DNA from: MGBC163016 sp964462135
GTDB taxonomy: Bacteria > Actinomycetota > Coriobacteriia > Coriobacteriales > Eggerthellaceae
Length of the DNA: 51,985 bases
Assembly (NCBI GenBank): GCA_964462135.1
Contig: CAYWWK010000013.1
Coordinates: 1 to 51,985, forward strand
Direction of reading: 5' to 3'
Part shown: one piece after another, positions 24,320 to 31,261 of the stretch
Numbering within the stretch: position 1 is the first letter of the stretch
Layout: each line of letters begins with the position of its first letter
Made by a program: the position numbers and the translations under genes
The notes under the pieces: generated by a model
The model's database searches: none
What the model saw: the letters and a program-made list of their open reading frames with translations, nothing else
Told to the model about the DNA's origin: nothing

Positions 24320-26500
24320 TCCATAGATGGCTCGGGCGGCTTCGTCCCCACTCATCTGAGGCATGCGCATATCCATGAGGATGACGTCGAAATGGCCCGG
24401 TTCGGTTGACAGCACGCGTTCAACGGCAGCCTTGCCGTGTGATGCCTCTTCAACGGAGAAACCTGCTTTCTTCAGGATCTCCTGGGTGATCTCCCGCGAA
24501 AGATCATCGTCATCAACCACCAAAGCGCGCTTGCCTTCGAAGGACACGTCTTGAGAGGCAGTGTTGCCATCTGTCTGCCTAGCGCCCCGCGAACCATCCA
24601 GCCTCTGTTCGGCAAGACGCAGTGGCAGCGTCACCACGAATTCGCTTCCGCGACCCACTTCGCTTTTCACTTCGATCGCCCCACCGAGAAGCTCGACCAG
24701 ATTCTTGGTGATGGGCATTCCCAGGCCAGTGCCTTCGGTGGCATTCACCTCATCCAATCCATCGCGCTCGTACGGCACGAACAGGCGCTCGAGGAATTCA
24801 GGTTTCATGCCACAGCCGGTATCCGAAACGATGAATTCGAACCTTCCATACCCCTGAGGAACGTGGGCCCCGTAGTCTGACTGGGCTTCGTTGAACTCCG
24901 TGAAGGTGACCGCGACCGATCCTCCTTCGCCGGTGAACTTGAATGCATTTCCCATGAGATTCACGAGGATCTGTGCGATATGCTGCCGGTCAGCGATCAC
25001 CTCGGTCTGACGCAGTGACGATGTATCGATCGTGAAATCAATGGATTTGCGCAACGCCTCTCCTGAGAAGATATCGCTCATCTCCAAAGCGAATTCCTTC
25101 AGATCGAACGCCTCTTCTTCCAAATCGATGGCACCGCTTTCAATGCGGCTCACATCCAAGACATCGTTGATCAAAGAAAGCAGATGATCGCTGGAACGCT
25201 TGATCTTCTGGAGACAGTCTTCCATATGGGCTGCGTCGTTCGCATTCTCCAGCGCAAGATCGGTGAAGCCGACGATGGAGTTCATAGGGGTGCGAAGATC
25301 ATGCGACATATTCGTGAGGAAAACGGACTTTGCCGCACTGGCATGCTGGGCAAGTTCCAATGCTTTTTGGAGCGCACGCTTCTGGCGCAGCTGCTCCTTC
25401 ATCTCAGCGTGGGTGTTGCGCACGGCAAGCACGGCCGTCTGGCTGCTGCCCGACAATCGAAGGATGCGTGCCTCAACGTACTTCTCCTCATCATCCAAGC
25501 GGCGGCGATAGGTCAGAGCGATCTCTGGCTCATCCGAAGCGAACAACTGCATCAGCCCCTCTCGACTGATGACAGCCTCCACCTGAGCACGATCCTCTTC
25601 GGCTACCACATTGGAAAGATAGGCTTCATGTTCCCGTTCGTAGTCCTTGTCAACGATGTACCTGACGAAGCCAGTGCCGATCAGGTCATCAGTGCGGTTG
25701 TACACCTCAACGCTCTCATGCTCCAGATCGATGACATAGAGTGCGAAGTTCTCTCGGGTGAGGCATTCGATGACATCCATGCGATGAGCGCTGCGTTCTT
25801 CAGCGGCCTTCGTCTGCGTGAAGTCCTCGACGATGCAGATGGAGAAGCGTTCTGACTGCGCGATGCGACCTGAGCTGATCTTCAGCCACCGGCCATCCAG
25901 AGACCTTCCCTCGAAGCGGAGTTCCTTCGCTCCTTGCGGAATCTCCTCAAGCTTCTTCGCCATGATTCTGGCTCCCTCTTGGCCAAAGAGCCTTTCAGCG
26001 AAGGAGACTGCAGAGAGATACTTCTTCTCGAACCCATAGGCATCCTGGGTGGCGGAAGAGAGTACGATGTTTTGCGTGCGCATATCCAAGAAGAACAGGC
26101 CGACGGTGTGGTCCCCCTCCATATAGAGGTCTTGGTCGATCCACGTCGTCAGGTCTTGCACGATGAATGTGCAGTACCCCGGAACAAGCGGGGTCACCGA
26201 GACGCTGAAGAATCGTTCGAACAGGATGGCACATGTCTCGAACTCGCACGAGATGCCGTGAAGGGCTGCATCGGCGAAATGGACCAACCAACCCATATCG
26301 TCATTCCCCCAGCCCTCGTAGGCATGGAATCCCAAGAGATCCTCGCGGGACTGATTCGAGATGTCAGCCATTGCTTGATTCAGATAGGCGTAGGCGAAGT
26401 CATACGGATTGCCTTCGTCGTCAACCAGCACATGGGCCACGCCAACCGCTTGGTTGCTTCTGTCGAAGAGCGCTTTGCATGCTTCGAGCAGTTCTTCCAT
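24158..26500 (-). CDS. PAS-containing hybrid sensor histidine kinase with receiver domain
   Basis: 780 residues; GGAGAGGTG precedes the ATG at 26500. There are no membrane segments, so it senses in the cytoplasm. Three PAS-like regions fill the first 370 residues. The phospho-acceptor His is in SVFLTNMSHDLRTPMN (about residue 400). The ATPase domain has LVNLMGNAFKF (N box), SDTGCGM (G1) and GTGLGMPI (G2). A receiver ends the protein: VVDDDD, phospho-acceptor Asp in VILMDMRMPQMSG, and TKPF. No output-domain gene lies beside it, so the partner is unknown. Its final 162 bases overlap, on the other strand, the CphA-like gene. Confidence 0.95.
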   Translation of the reverse strand: MEELLEACKALFDRSNQAVGVAHVLVDDEGNPYDFAYAYLNQAMADISNQSREDLLGFHAYEGWGNDDMGWLVHFADAALHGISCEFETCAILFERFFSVSVTPLVPGYCTFIVQDLTTWIDQDLYMEGDHTVGLFFLDMRTQNIVLSSATQDAYGFEKKYLSAVSFAERLFGQEGARIMAKKLEEIPQGAKELRFEGRSLDGRWLKISSGRIAQSERFSICIVEDFTQTKAAEERSAHRMDVIECLTRENFALYVIDLEHESVEVYNRTDDLIGTGFVRYIVDKDYEREHEAYLSNVVAEEDRAQVEAVISREGLMQLFASDEPEIALTYRRRLDDEEKYVEARILRLSGSSQTAVLAVRNTHAEMKEQLRQKRALQKALELAQHASAAKSVFLTNMSHDLRTPMNSIVGFTDLALENANDAAHMEDCLQKIKRSSDHLLSLINDVLDVSRIESGAIDLEEEAFDLKEFALEMSDIFSGEALRKSIDFTIDTSSLRQTEVIADRQHIAQILVNLMGNAFKFTGEGGSVAVTFTEFNEAQSDYGAHVPQGYGRFEFIVSDTGCGMKPEFLERLFVPYERDGLDEVNATEGTGLGMPITKNLVELLGGAIEVKSEVGRGSEFVVTLPLRLAEQRLDGSRGARQTDGNTASQDVSFEGKRALVVDDDDLSREITQEILKKAGFSVEEASHGKAAVERVLSTEPGHFDVILMDMRMPQMSGDEAARAIYGSGRADLQDVPIIALTADAFEEGRKRSHRAGMVAHITKPFKRADLIDLLIKFVK

Positions 26501-26691
26501 CACCTCTCCTTTTTCAGCACTGACAATGATACTCCATGGAAAACCCACCCCACCCGGCAACATTCTCCAGGATTGACAAGGTCAGGAATGAAGGGAAGAG
26601 ATGGTGGAGCATACAATTCCTTGAACAAACCCCAACACGTCCACTACGTGGCCTTGCGCTCCGCTGTTGGGATTGTAATTCCACTGGCAGC
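26501..26691. other. Junction between host kinase gene and prophage
   Basis: Between a host gene and the phage endolysin there is no gene, tRNA or integrase. The prophage attachment site probably lies here, because lysis genes normally sit at one prophage end. The core repeat cannot be named without the other end. Confidence 0.4.
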
Positions 26692-27987
26692 CTAGCGCAA
26701 GAGCTGGTTCACCTTTTGCTGAACAGCGGTGTAGTCGTAGCCGGCAGCCGTAAGGCGTTCCTTCCGGTCTTGCCCATTGCCCCAGTCGCCGCGAATCACC
26801 TCGCGCGCAACCTCCTCAACGGACTTTGAGGGAGCCGTCGAGCCGCCGCCCCCGAGTATTTCATTCACGCGCTTCTGAACAGCACCGTAGTTCCCCCCGA
26901 GCGCCGCCTTTCGCTGTTCGCCGTTGCCGTACTTGCCGGCGATAACGTCTTTGGCAAGCTGGTCTATGTCCGTAGTCGCAACGGTCGGGGTCGTGGTGGT
27001 TGCTGAAGCTCCAGAAGTTACGATTACGGCATGGCCGCTCGAAACGATGATAGCGCCGGTCGTTGCCTTGGCCTGAATCTGCGCGTAGCTCAAGCCGCTG
27101 TGAACCGTGACAAGCCCGGTTCGCTTCAGTCGGTCGGCGAGGTTGCCGGTATAAGCGAGGTTGCCGCCCTCGAACATGATTGACTTCGACGCTCCGGCCA
27201 CGATTGCGCAGACCGAGGCGAGGCTGGAGCAGTCGCATTCGCAGTCGGTCGTGATAGCGGCAAGGTTCCACCCGGCTCGTTCAGCATAGGTCAGAATGGT
27301 GTTGCGCTCGTACTGGTCGTAGCCGATGTGCCGGTTGGCTACTGCTTGCAGCGCGGCACTCGCACACTTCTGACCCTTTGCCGGGTCGTTCCATGTAATG
27401 AGGTAAAGCCAGCCGTTGTCCCATAGTGCGCGGGTGTTCAGCTCGTCAGATTGGTTCCCGGCGGTTCCTCCGGTGTACTGACCGCGCTCGTCATGCGAGG
27501 CCTGACTGATTGTGATTGCCATGTTTTCTCCTTCGTCATACTTGGTCAGGCCGTATTGCTCGACCAGTTTCATGCAGCTATCTACATAGCTGGAGCTGGT
27601 GGCGTAGCCGTCGTCTTTGATGGTTTGCAGATAGGTTCGAGGGTCTGAGATTCCCCGTAGGTTCTGATAACGCGCAAGCTGAATGAACTCGAAATAACCC
27701 TTGACGCCTGCTTCCATCGAATCGAATACACGGAAGTTGTCAGAAATGGTGGTGATAGTTCCGGGGCTGTATTCCTCCTGCGTGTTCATGTTCACGCTCG
27801 CGCCTGTCCACTTAGTGCCGCACTTCAACCCGAAGTAGTTGTGATACTTGGCGGCCAAGGTGGATTCACCCCAGCCGCTCTCAAGGATTGCCTGCGCTAT
27901 GACGGCAGAACACGCCCGGATACCATATTCGAGCGCGTATGCTTGAACGAGCGGAGCTATGCGGTCGATGAACTCCTGATTAGCCAT
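26692..27987 (-). CDS. Phage endolysin: glucosaminidase + NlpC/CHAP-like domain + two CW_7 repeats
   Basis: 431 residues. N-terminal domain (1-150): glucosaminidase, GH73-like (AQAILESGWGES, YHNYFGLKC). Middle domain (about 165-325): a cysteine amidohydrolase-like region, with candidate catalytic Cys in DCECDCSSLASV and His in SSGHAVIV. C-terminus: two CW_7 (Cpl-7-type) cell-wall binding repeats, 340-380 and 390-430, each with a GNGxxRK motif. Two catalytic domains plus two binding repeats give a strong peptidoglycan lytic enzyme. There is no signal peptide, so a holin must release it; holin-like genes lie just upstream. Its start overlaps the previous gene by 8 bases. Confidence 0.9.
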   Translation of the reverse strand: MANQEFIDRIAPLVQAYALEYGIRACSAVIAQAILESGWGESTLAAKYHNYFGLKCGTKWTGASVNMNTQEEYSPGTITTISDNFRVFDSMEAGVKGYFEFIQLARYQNLRGISDPRTYLQTIKDDGYATSSSYVDSCMKLVEQYGLTKYDEGENMAITISQASHDERGQYTGGTAGNQSDELNTRALWDNGWLYLITWNDPAKGQKCASAALQAVANRHIGYDQYERNTILTYAERAGWNLAAITTDCECDCSSLASVCAIVAGASKSIMFEGGNLAYTGNLADRLKRTGLVTVHSGLSYAQIQAKATTGAIIVSSGHAVIVTSGASATTTTPTVATTDIDQLAKDVIAGKYGNGEQRKAALGGNYGAVQKRVNEILGGGGSTAPSKSVEEVAREVIRGDWGNGQDRKERLTAAGYDYTAVQQKVNQLLR

Positions 27988-28294
27988 TGTCGGCCTCGTT
28001 CTTGGTTTCGGCCTTTGGCTCGAAGACCGAATCTACGACGGCCTTGGTGGCCGTTCCTGAAGTTGCCGCGTTGATAGTGGTGTTGACCGTGGTGCTTGCG
28101 ACGCTCTTTCCGTCTACGTAAGCCTCTGCGCCTGCGTAGATTGCAGCGCTCACGACGGTGCAGCCAAGACCGAACATCGCCAGCCCATCGTTTCCGGTCG
28201 CAACGCCCGTGATTCCGCTGCCGAGGGATGCGAGGCCGGCTGCTACGGCTACCCAGAACTTGCGGCTAGTGAACTTACTGATGATTTTCTCCAT
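27980..28294 (-). CDS. Putative holin / small membrane protein
   Basis: 104 residues. A short basic start (MEKIISKFTSRKFW) is followed by a glycine/alanine-rich hydrophobic region with two potential helices (VAVAAGLASLGSGITGVA and LAMFGLGCTVVSAAIYAGAEAY). The C-terminus is hydrophilic and charged. GGAGAAGGACA precedes the ATG. Position directly before the endolysin supports a holin role; the family is not identified for certain. Confidence 0.65.
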   Translation of the reverse strand: MEKIISKFTSRKFWVAVAAGLASLGSGITGVATGNDGLAMFGLGCTVVSAAIYAGAEAYVDGKSVASTTVNTTINAATSGTATKAVVDSVFEPKAETKNEADNG

Positions 28295-28556
28295 TGTCCT
28301 TCTCCTCGTCTTCGGTAGCCATGTCGTTCAACGTGGCGTGTTTTGCTCTGATGTTGCGCGGGGTCTTCAGTCGCGCTTTAGTCGCAATCTCATAAAGGCT
28401 GAACATCACGATTTCGCCGGTGACTGCTGCGGTGAGGAACGTCCAGAAGCCCCCTCCGAACCCGACGTAGCCGTTGTATTGAAGCCAGAACTCGCCAGCC
28501 CCTGCGGCAACCGTGCAGGTGAAGCAGAACAGTAGGATTACGTCGAATTTGCTCAT
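28275..28556 (-). CDS. Small membrane protein of the lysis module
   Basis: 93 residues with two hydrophobic helices (VILLFCFTCTVAAGAGEF and the FWTFLTAAVTGEIVMFSLY region). A basic, then acidic, soluble tail follows. It overlaps the next gene by 20 bases. It could be a second holin or an antiholin; nothing more specific can be read. Confidence 0.6.
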   Translation of the reverse strand: MSKFDVILLFCFTCTVAAGAGEFWLQYNGYVGFGGGFWTFLTAAVTGEIVMFSLYEIATKARLKTPRNIRAKHATLNDMATEDEEKDNGENHQ

Positions 28557-28570
28557 GTGACCACCGCCGT

Positions 28571-28900
28571 TTAAGCGATTACCTGAATAGGAACTTCCAT
28601 TAGTTCCTCGAATAGCTTGTCGCCCGTTCCGTTGCCGCCTTTGTCTTTGTAGGCAGCATGAAGCTCGACAATCTCCTCATGGCGCTTCATTGACAGGGGC
28701 TTCCCCTCAAGAACGTAGAGCCGGTGCCATTCCTCAAGCTGGGAACGTGCCACGCATTTGAGGATTATCTGGTCTGCTTTTCGGCTTTTCGCCATACCCT
28801 TCGCTTGTGAAATGAGGTAGCCGACAATGCCGCCCGCAATAGCCCCGACGATGGTTGTAATGCAGCACGTTATGGCAACGCTGACAAAGCTGTACATCAT
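28571..28900 (-). CDS. Phage protein with one N-terminal membrane helix
   Basis: 109 residues. The N-terminal helix is glycine-rich (ITTIVGAIAGGIVGYLIS), followed by about 75 soluble residues with basic and acidic patches (KADQIILKCVARSQLEEW). Located at the start of the lysis module; related proteins are often called phage minor structural or holin-associated proteins. GAGGAAG precedes the double ATG. Function unknown. Confidence 0.6.
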   Translation of the reverse strand: MMYSFVSVAITCCITTIVGAIAGGIVGYLISQAKGMAKSRKADQIILKCVARSQLEEWHRLYVLEGKPLSMKRHEEIVELHAAYKDKGGNGTGDKLFEELMEVPIQVIA

Positions 28901-29091
28901 TCATACCCGGCTTCCTCAAGCTCAGCCTCTAGCCGGTTGATTTCCGCTCGGTACTTCTCGCGTTGCTGGAGGGTTTCGGCGTACTCCTCGTCAGAGATTA
29001 CGCCGTCTGAGTGCTTCAGGGCTTTGTAGTCCGTTTGCCGTAACAGTTGCTTGTTTGCATTGATTTCGCCTTGGATTTCGTCACGCGTCAT
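28897..29091 (-). CDS. Small coiled-coil phage protein
   Basis: 64 residues, nearly all helix-forming and charged, with heptad-like leucine spacing in the last 30 (REKYRAEINRLEAELEEAG). AAAGGAGCGGTC precedes the ATG. It overlaps the following gene by four bases and is the first gene after a CTAATCTCACC element. Function unknown. Confidence 0.65.
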   Translation of the reverse strand: MTRDEIQGEINANKQLLRQTDYKALKHSDGVISDEEYAETLQQREKYRAEINRLEAELEEAGYE

Positions 29092-29134
29092 GACCGCTCC
29101 TTTCCTCGTAGGGTCGCCTAAAGGATATGGAGCT

Positions 29135-29145
29135 GGTGAGATTAG
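29135..29145 (-). promoter_or_regulatory. Prophage element CTAATCTCACC, copy 1 (before the lysis module)
   Basis: 11 bases identical to copies at 46988 and 51164. It ends 43 bases before the ATG at 29091. It also contains the TAA that closes the reverse transcriptase reading frame beyond its TAG. Confidence 0.5.
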
Positions 29146-29327
29146 GCCGCTATTGGCAACCTAACGACGGTCATTTTGCGGTGAGACCCCCCCCCCGCGT
29201 TTCTATCTCCATCCGAGAACAGTTCGCGGTAAAGGGCGTCCATGCTCTGCACTGTTTTGTAGGCGTCAAGCCTCAAAATTGACCCGCGCCAGCTTTGGTA
29301 TGAGCGCTCTGCCTGCTCAAGGGTTAT
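29142..29327 (-). pseudogene. 61-codon in-frame continuation of the reverse transcriptase past TAG
   Basis: Directly after the TAG at 29328-29330 the same frame continues for 61 codons to a TAA. It contains LEQAERSYQSWRGSILRL and MDALYRELF, which is the usual C-terminal end of DGR and group-II-like reverse transcriptases. It also holds a run of ten G (29187-29196). The TAG therefore looks like a nonsense mutation within a longer gene, or a read-through codon. Confidence 0.75.
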
Positions 29328-30329
29328 CTACCCTTTGCGATACATTGCGGCCAGCTTCTTCAACTTGCGGCGTTGTCGGGTTACAGACGCACGGCACGGC
29401 CTTACGAGGATTCGCCCAGTCTCGGTGTATGAGAACTTCTTCTTTAGGAAGGTAAAGCCCCGCGACAGCTTGACGATTCGGGTCTTTTTGGTGTTGAGGA
29501 CTATGCCGAGCTGCGAGCATTTCACCTCTACTGCGCCCAGCACGACCTGTAGATGGTCTTTGCTCGTGTGTATAGCATAGGAATCGTCCATGTAGCGGCC
29601 ATAGGCTTCGACCTCGCAGCACTCAAGTACGAAATGGTCAATGGTGGTCGGAAAGGCCACGGCCAGAATCTGGTTCGGCTCGCTTCCAAGCCCTAGCCCC
29701 TTTTCGCCTTGCGCGTCGATTTGCGCGAACTCAAGGGCTATTACGCCCGGGTCTGTCAGGCAGCGCTCGACCAACCTCTTTACGCCGTCGTGGGATATGT
29801 TGGCGAAGTAGTCAGAGAAGTCGATTTGTAGAATGTAGCCCTCAGAGCCGTGTTTCCGGTAATGGTCGGCGAGCTGCCGCTTTAGCCGCATGATGGCGTA
29901 GTCGGTTCCTTTCCCCTTGATGTTCGCTGAGTTGTCGTTTACGAGTGTGGGCGCTATGGCCGGAACGAGCGCGTTCTGCGTGAGCGATTTCTGTATGACG
30001 CGCTCGCTGAAATGCACAGAGGAGATATGGCGCAGCTTGCCCCTTTCCCAGAGGTCGAACTTGATGAACCCGCGCGATATGTCATTGCCCTCCAGAACGT
30101 CGCGCCGAGCTTTCGTTATGTTCCGGAGTATGCGTATCAGGTAGCGCTGGACGCTACCCTTCCACTTCACGCCCCGCGATGATTCCTTTGCAGCTTTGTA
30201 CAGGTTCTCAAGGGAAGCAACGCTATCGAGGGTGCAATCCTTGTTGCGCTCTGCTTTCTTGGCGGCTCGGGATTCCTCGCGGCGCTTGCGCCGGGCTGCG
30301 CGCCTTTCGTCCGAGTTCAAAGAATGCAC
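29328..30329 (-). CDS. DGR reverse transcriptase (possibly truncated by TAG)
   Basis: 333 residues from a GTG at 30329. A basic N-terminal helix leads to LYKAAKESSRGVKWKGSVQ. The catalytic Asp residues are in LQIDFSDYFANISH (Asp170) and YMDDSY (Asp248, Asp249). GLGLGSEPNQ (211-220) replaces the usual retroviral-type motif 4 QG with an SEPNQ form seen in DGR enzymes. Motif 6 is NTKKTRIVKLSRGFTFLKKKF. It would copy template-repeat RNA into mutated cDNA together with Avd. The ribosome binding site is weak. It ends at a TAG before the typical C-terminus, so activity is uncertain. Confidence 0.9.
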   Translation of the reverse strand: MHSLNSDERRAARRKRREESRAAKKAERNKDCTLDSVASLENLYKAAKESSRGVKWKGSVQRYLIRILRNITKARRDVLEGNDISRGFIKFDLWERGKLRHISSVHFSERVIQKSLTQNALVPAIAPTLVNDNSANIKGKGTDYAIMRLKRQLADHYRKHGSEGYILQIDFSDYFANISHDGVKRLVERCLTDPGVIALEFAQIDAQGEKGLGLGSEPNQILAVAFPTTIDHFVLECCEVEAYGRYMDDSYAIHTSKDHLQVVLGAVEVKCSQLGIVLNTKKTRIVKLSRGFTFLKKKFSYTETGRILVRPCRASVTRQRRKLKKLAAMYRKG

Positions 30330-30534
30330 CCCGCACGGCTCACAATGGCACTTGAACAGCCGCTTGCAGGCAAGCCATGAAACCGAGGTAAGCGCCTGAA
30401 TCCTCGGCCATGCAAGAAGCGTCCGGCTTCCTGCGCGGGGTGCTTATTTACGGCCATGAGGCCGATGGTCACGGCTTCCTTCCTCTTAGGCTCGGCGTTC
30501 CGCTTTTGCGTACTAGGTCTGGCCGTTAGTGAAT
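30330..30534 (-). ncRNA. DGR spacer RNA between template repeat and reverse transcriptase
   Basis: 205 bases without a convincing gene. In studied DGRs the RNA 3' of the template repeat is needed for primed cDNA synthesis, so this segment is the likely counterpart. The role here is inferred from position. Confidence 0.5.
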
Positions 30535-30658
30535 CAGGGGCGAGGGCGAAGCCACGTGTTCGTCGCCGAGTTGTTGTTGGCATTGCCGTTGCTGTTGACA
30601 TTGCACACATTCGACGACGACCCGGAGTTAACCGAACGCAGCCACCAGGTGACACGCT
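30535..30658 (-). repeat. DGR template repeat (TR), 124 bp
   Basis: Aligns without gaps to the variable repeat at 31281-31404 (offset 746). Sixteen positions differ; 14 are A on the minus-strand TR (8 A to G, 4 A to C, 2 A to T), out of 25 A in the repeat. The reading frame has ten Asn AAC/AAT codons, the usual DGR design, and ends in TGA. The last 22 bases (30535-30556) are identical to VR and G/C-rich, as expected of the homing initiation site. Confidence 0.93.
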
Positions 30659-30678
30659 ATGCAAGCCGTAACGCGCCA

Positions 30679-31158
30679 TCATTGTACTTCGCGCTCTATG
30701 TCTTGCAAGCGCTGGAGTTCGGCTGCGGTCGCCTCGATGCGGCTTTCGAGCGGTTCCTTGGTAATGAGCTTCACCTTCTTGCGCGCGCCCTTAATGTTCC
30801 CGATGGTCGTCTCTATGAGCTGTATGAGGTTTTCAAGTCGGCTCACTTTCACCGGCTGCCCCATGTCGATTGCACATTGGAGGTCGAGGCATAGTTGCTC
30901 GCAATCCGCAATGGCGAGCGTAAGATATTTCCTCCGCTCCTGCACGTTTATGGTCGTGTTCGGGTAGAAGGAATCCGCCCGGTTGATGTTATGCACGAGC
31001 GAGTAGGCCGTTTGCGCCATGGGAACCCCGATTATGAAGCGGTAGGTCTTGTCTATGCCCTTTGCCGCAATTCGGTTCACCTCGACGCGAATGTCCAACG
31101 AATCGGTATAAAAGTCGAAAGCTGACACCGCCCGGTTCCGCTCATAGACGCCGCTCAT
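30679..31158 (-). CDS. avd: DGR accessory variability determinant (Avd-like)
   Basis: 159 residues, mostly helical, fitting the four-helix bundle of Avd proteins. Segments such as AYSLVHNINRADSFYP and RRKYLTLAIADCEQLCLDL form long amphipathic helices, and the C-terminal half is basic. Avd forms a pentamer that binds the reverse transcriptase and the template RNA. Its ATG has GGAGG four bases upstream. It lies between the target gene and the template repeat, the standard place. The name rests on position and predicted fold rather than close sequence identity. Confidence 0.8.
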   Translation of the reverse strand: MSGVYERNRAVSAFDFYTDSLDIRVEVNRIAAKGIDKTYRFIIGVPMAQTAYSLVHNINRADSFYPNTTINVQERRKYLTLAIADCEQLCLDLQCAIDMGQPVKVSRLENLIQLIETTIGNIKGARKKVKLITKEPLESRIEATAAELQRLQDIEREVQ

Positions 31159-31189
31159 GTTACCTCCAAAAAATGCGGGAAAAATTCGC

Positions 31190-31206
31190 CCGCTTCGCGG
31201 GACTAA
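31190..31206 (-). repeat. Small hairpin before avd
   Basis: CCCGC-GAA-GCGGG on the minus strand, followed by CGAATTTTT. Could be a weak terminator or part of the RNA upstream of avd. Confidence 0.4.
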
Positions 31207-31216
31207 TAAAAGAATA

Positions 31217-31239
31217 AGCGCCCGCGCAAGGCGGGCGCT
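31217..31239 (-). terminator. 9-bp GC hairpin 22 bases after the variable gene
   Basis: AGCGCCCGC pairs with GCGGGCGCT around a 5-base loop, then TATTCTTTTATT on the minus strand. It fits a terminator. In the Bordetella phage DGR a similar-sized hairpin just past VR is needed for efficient homing, so it may have that role as well. Confidence 0.65.
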
Positions 31240-31261
31240 AGTCGAGTATAAGGTACCGGTT

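Noticed and set aside
26501..26691. tRNA gene as prophage attachment site at the left junction
   Set aside because: No cloverleaf or T-arm sequence is present there.
29328..30329. Retron or group II intron reverse transcriptase
   Set aside because: No msr/msd structure or intron domains; a matching template and variable repeat pair, Avd-like gene and diversified target are present, so DGR fits.
30529..30894. Plus-strand frames over the template repeat and avd
   Set aside because: They are shadows of the minus-strand DGR; no start signal.
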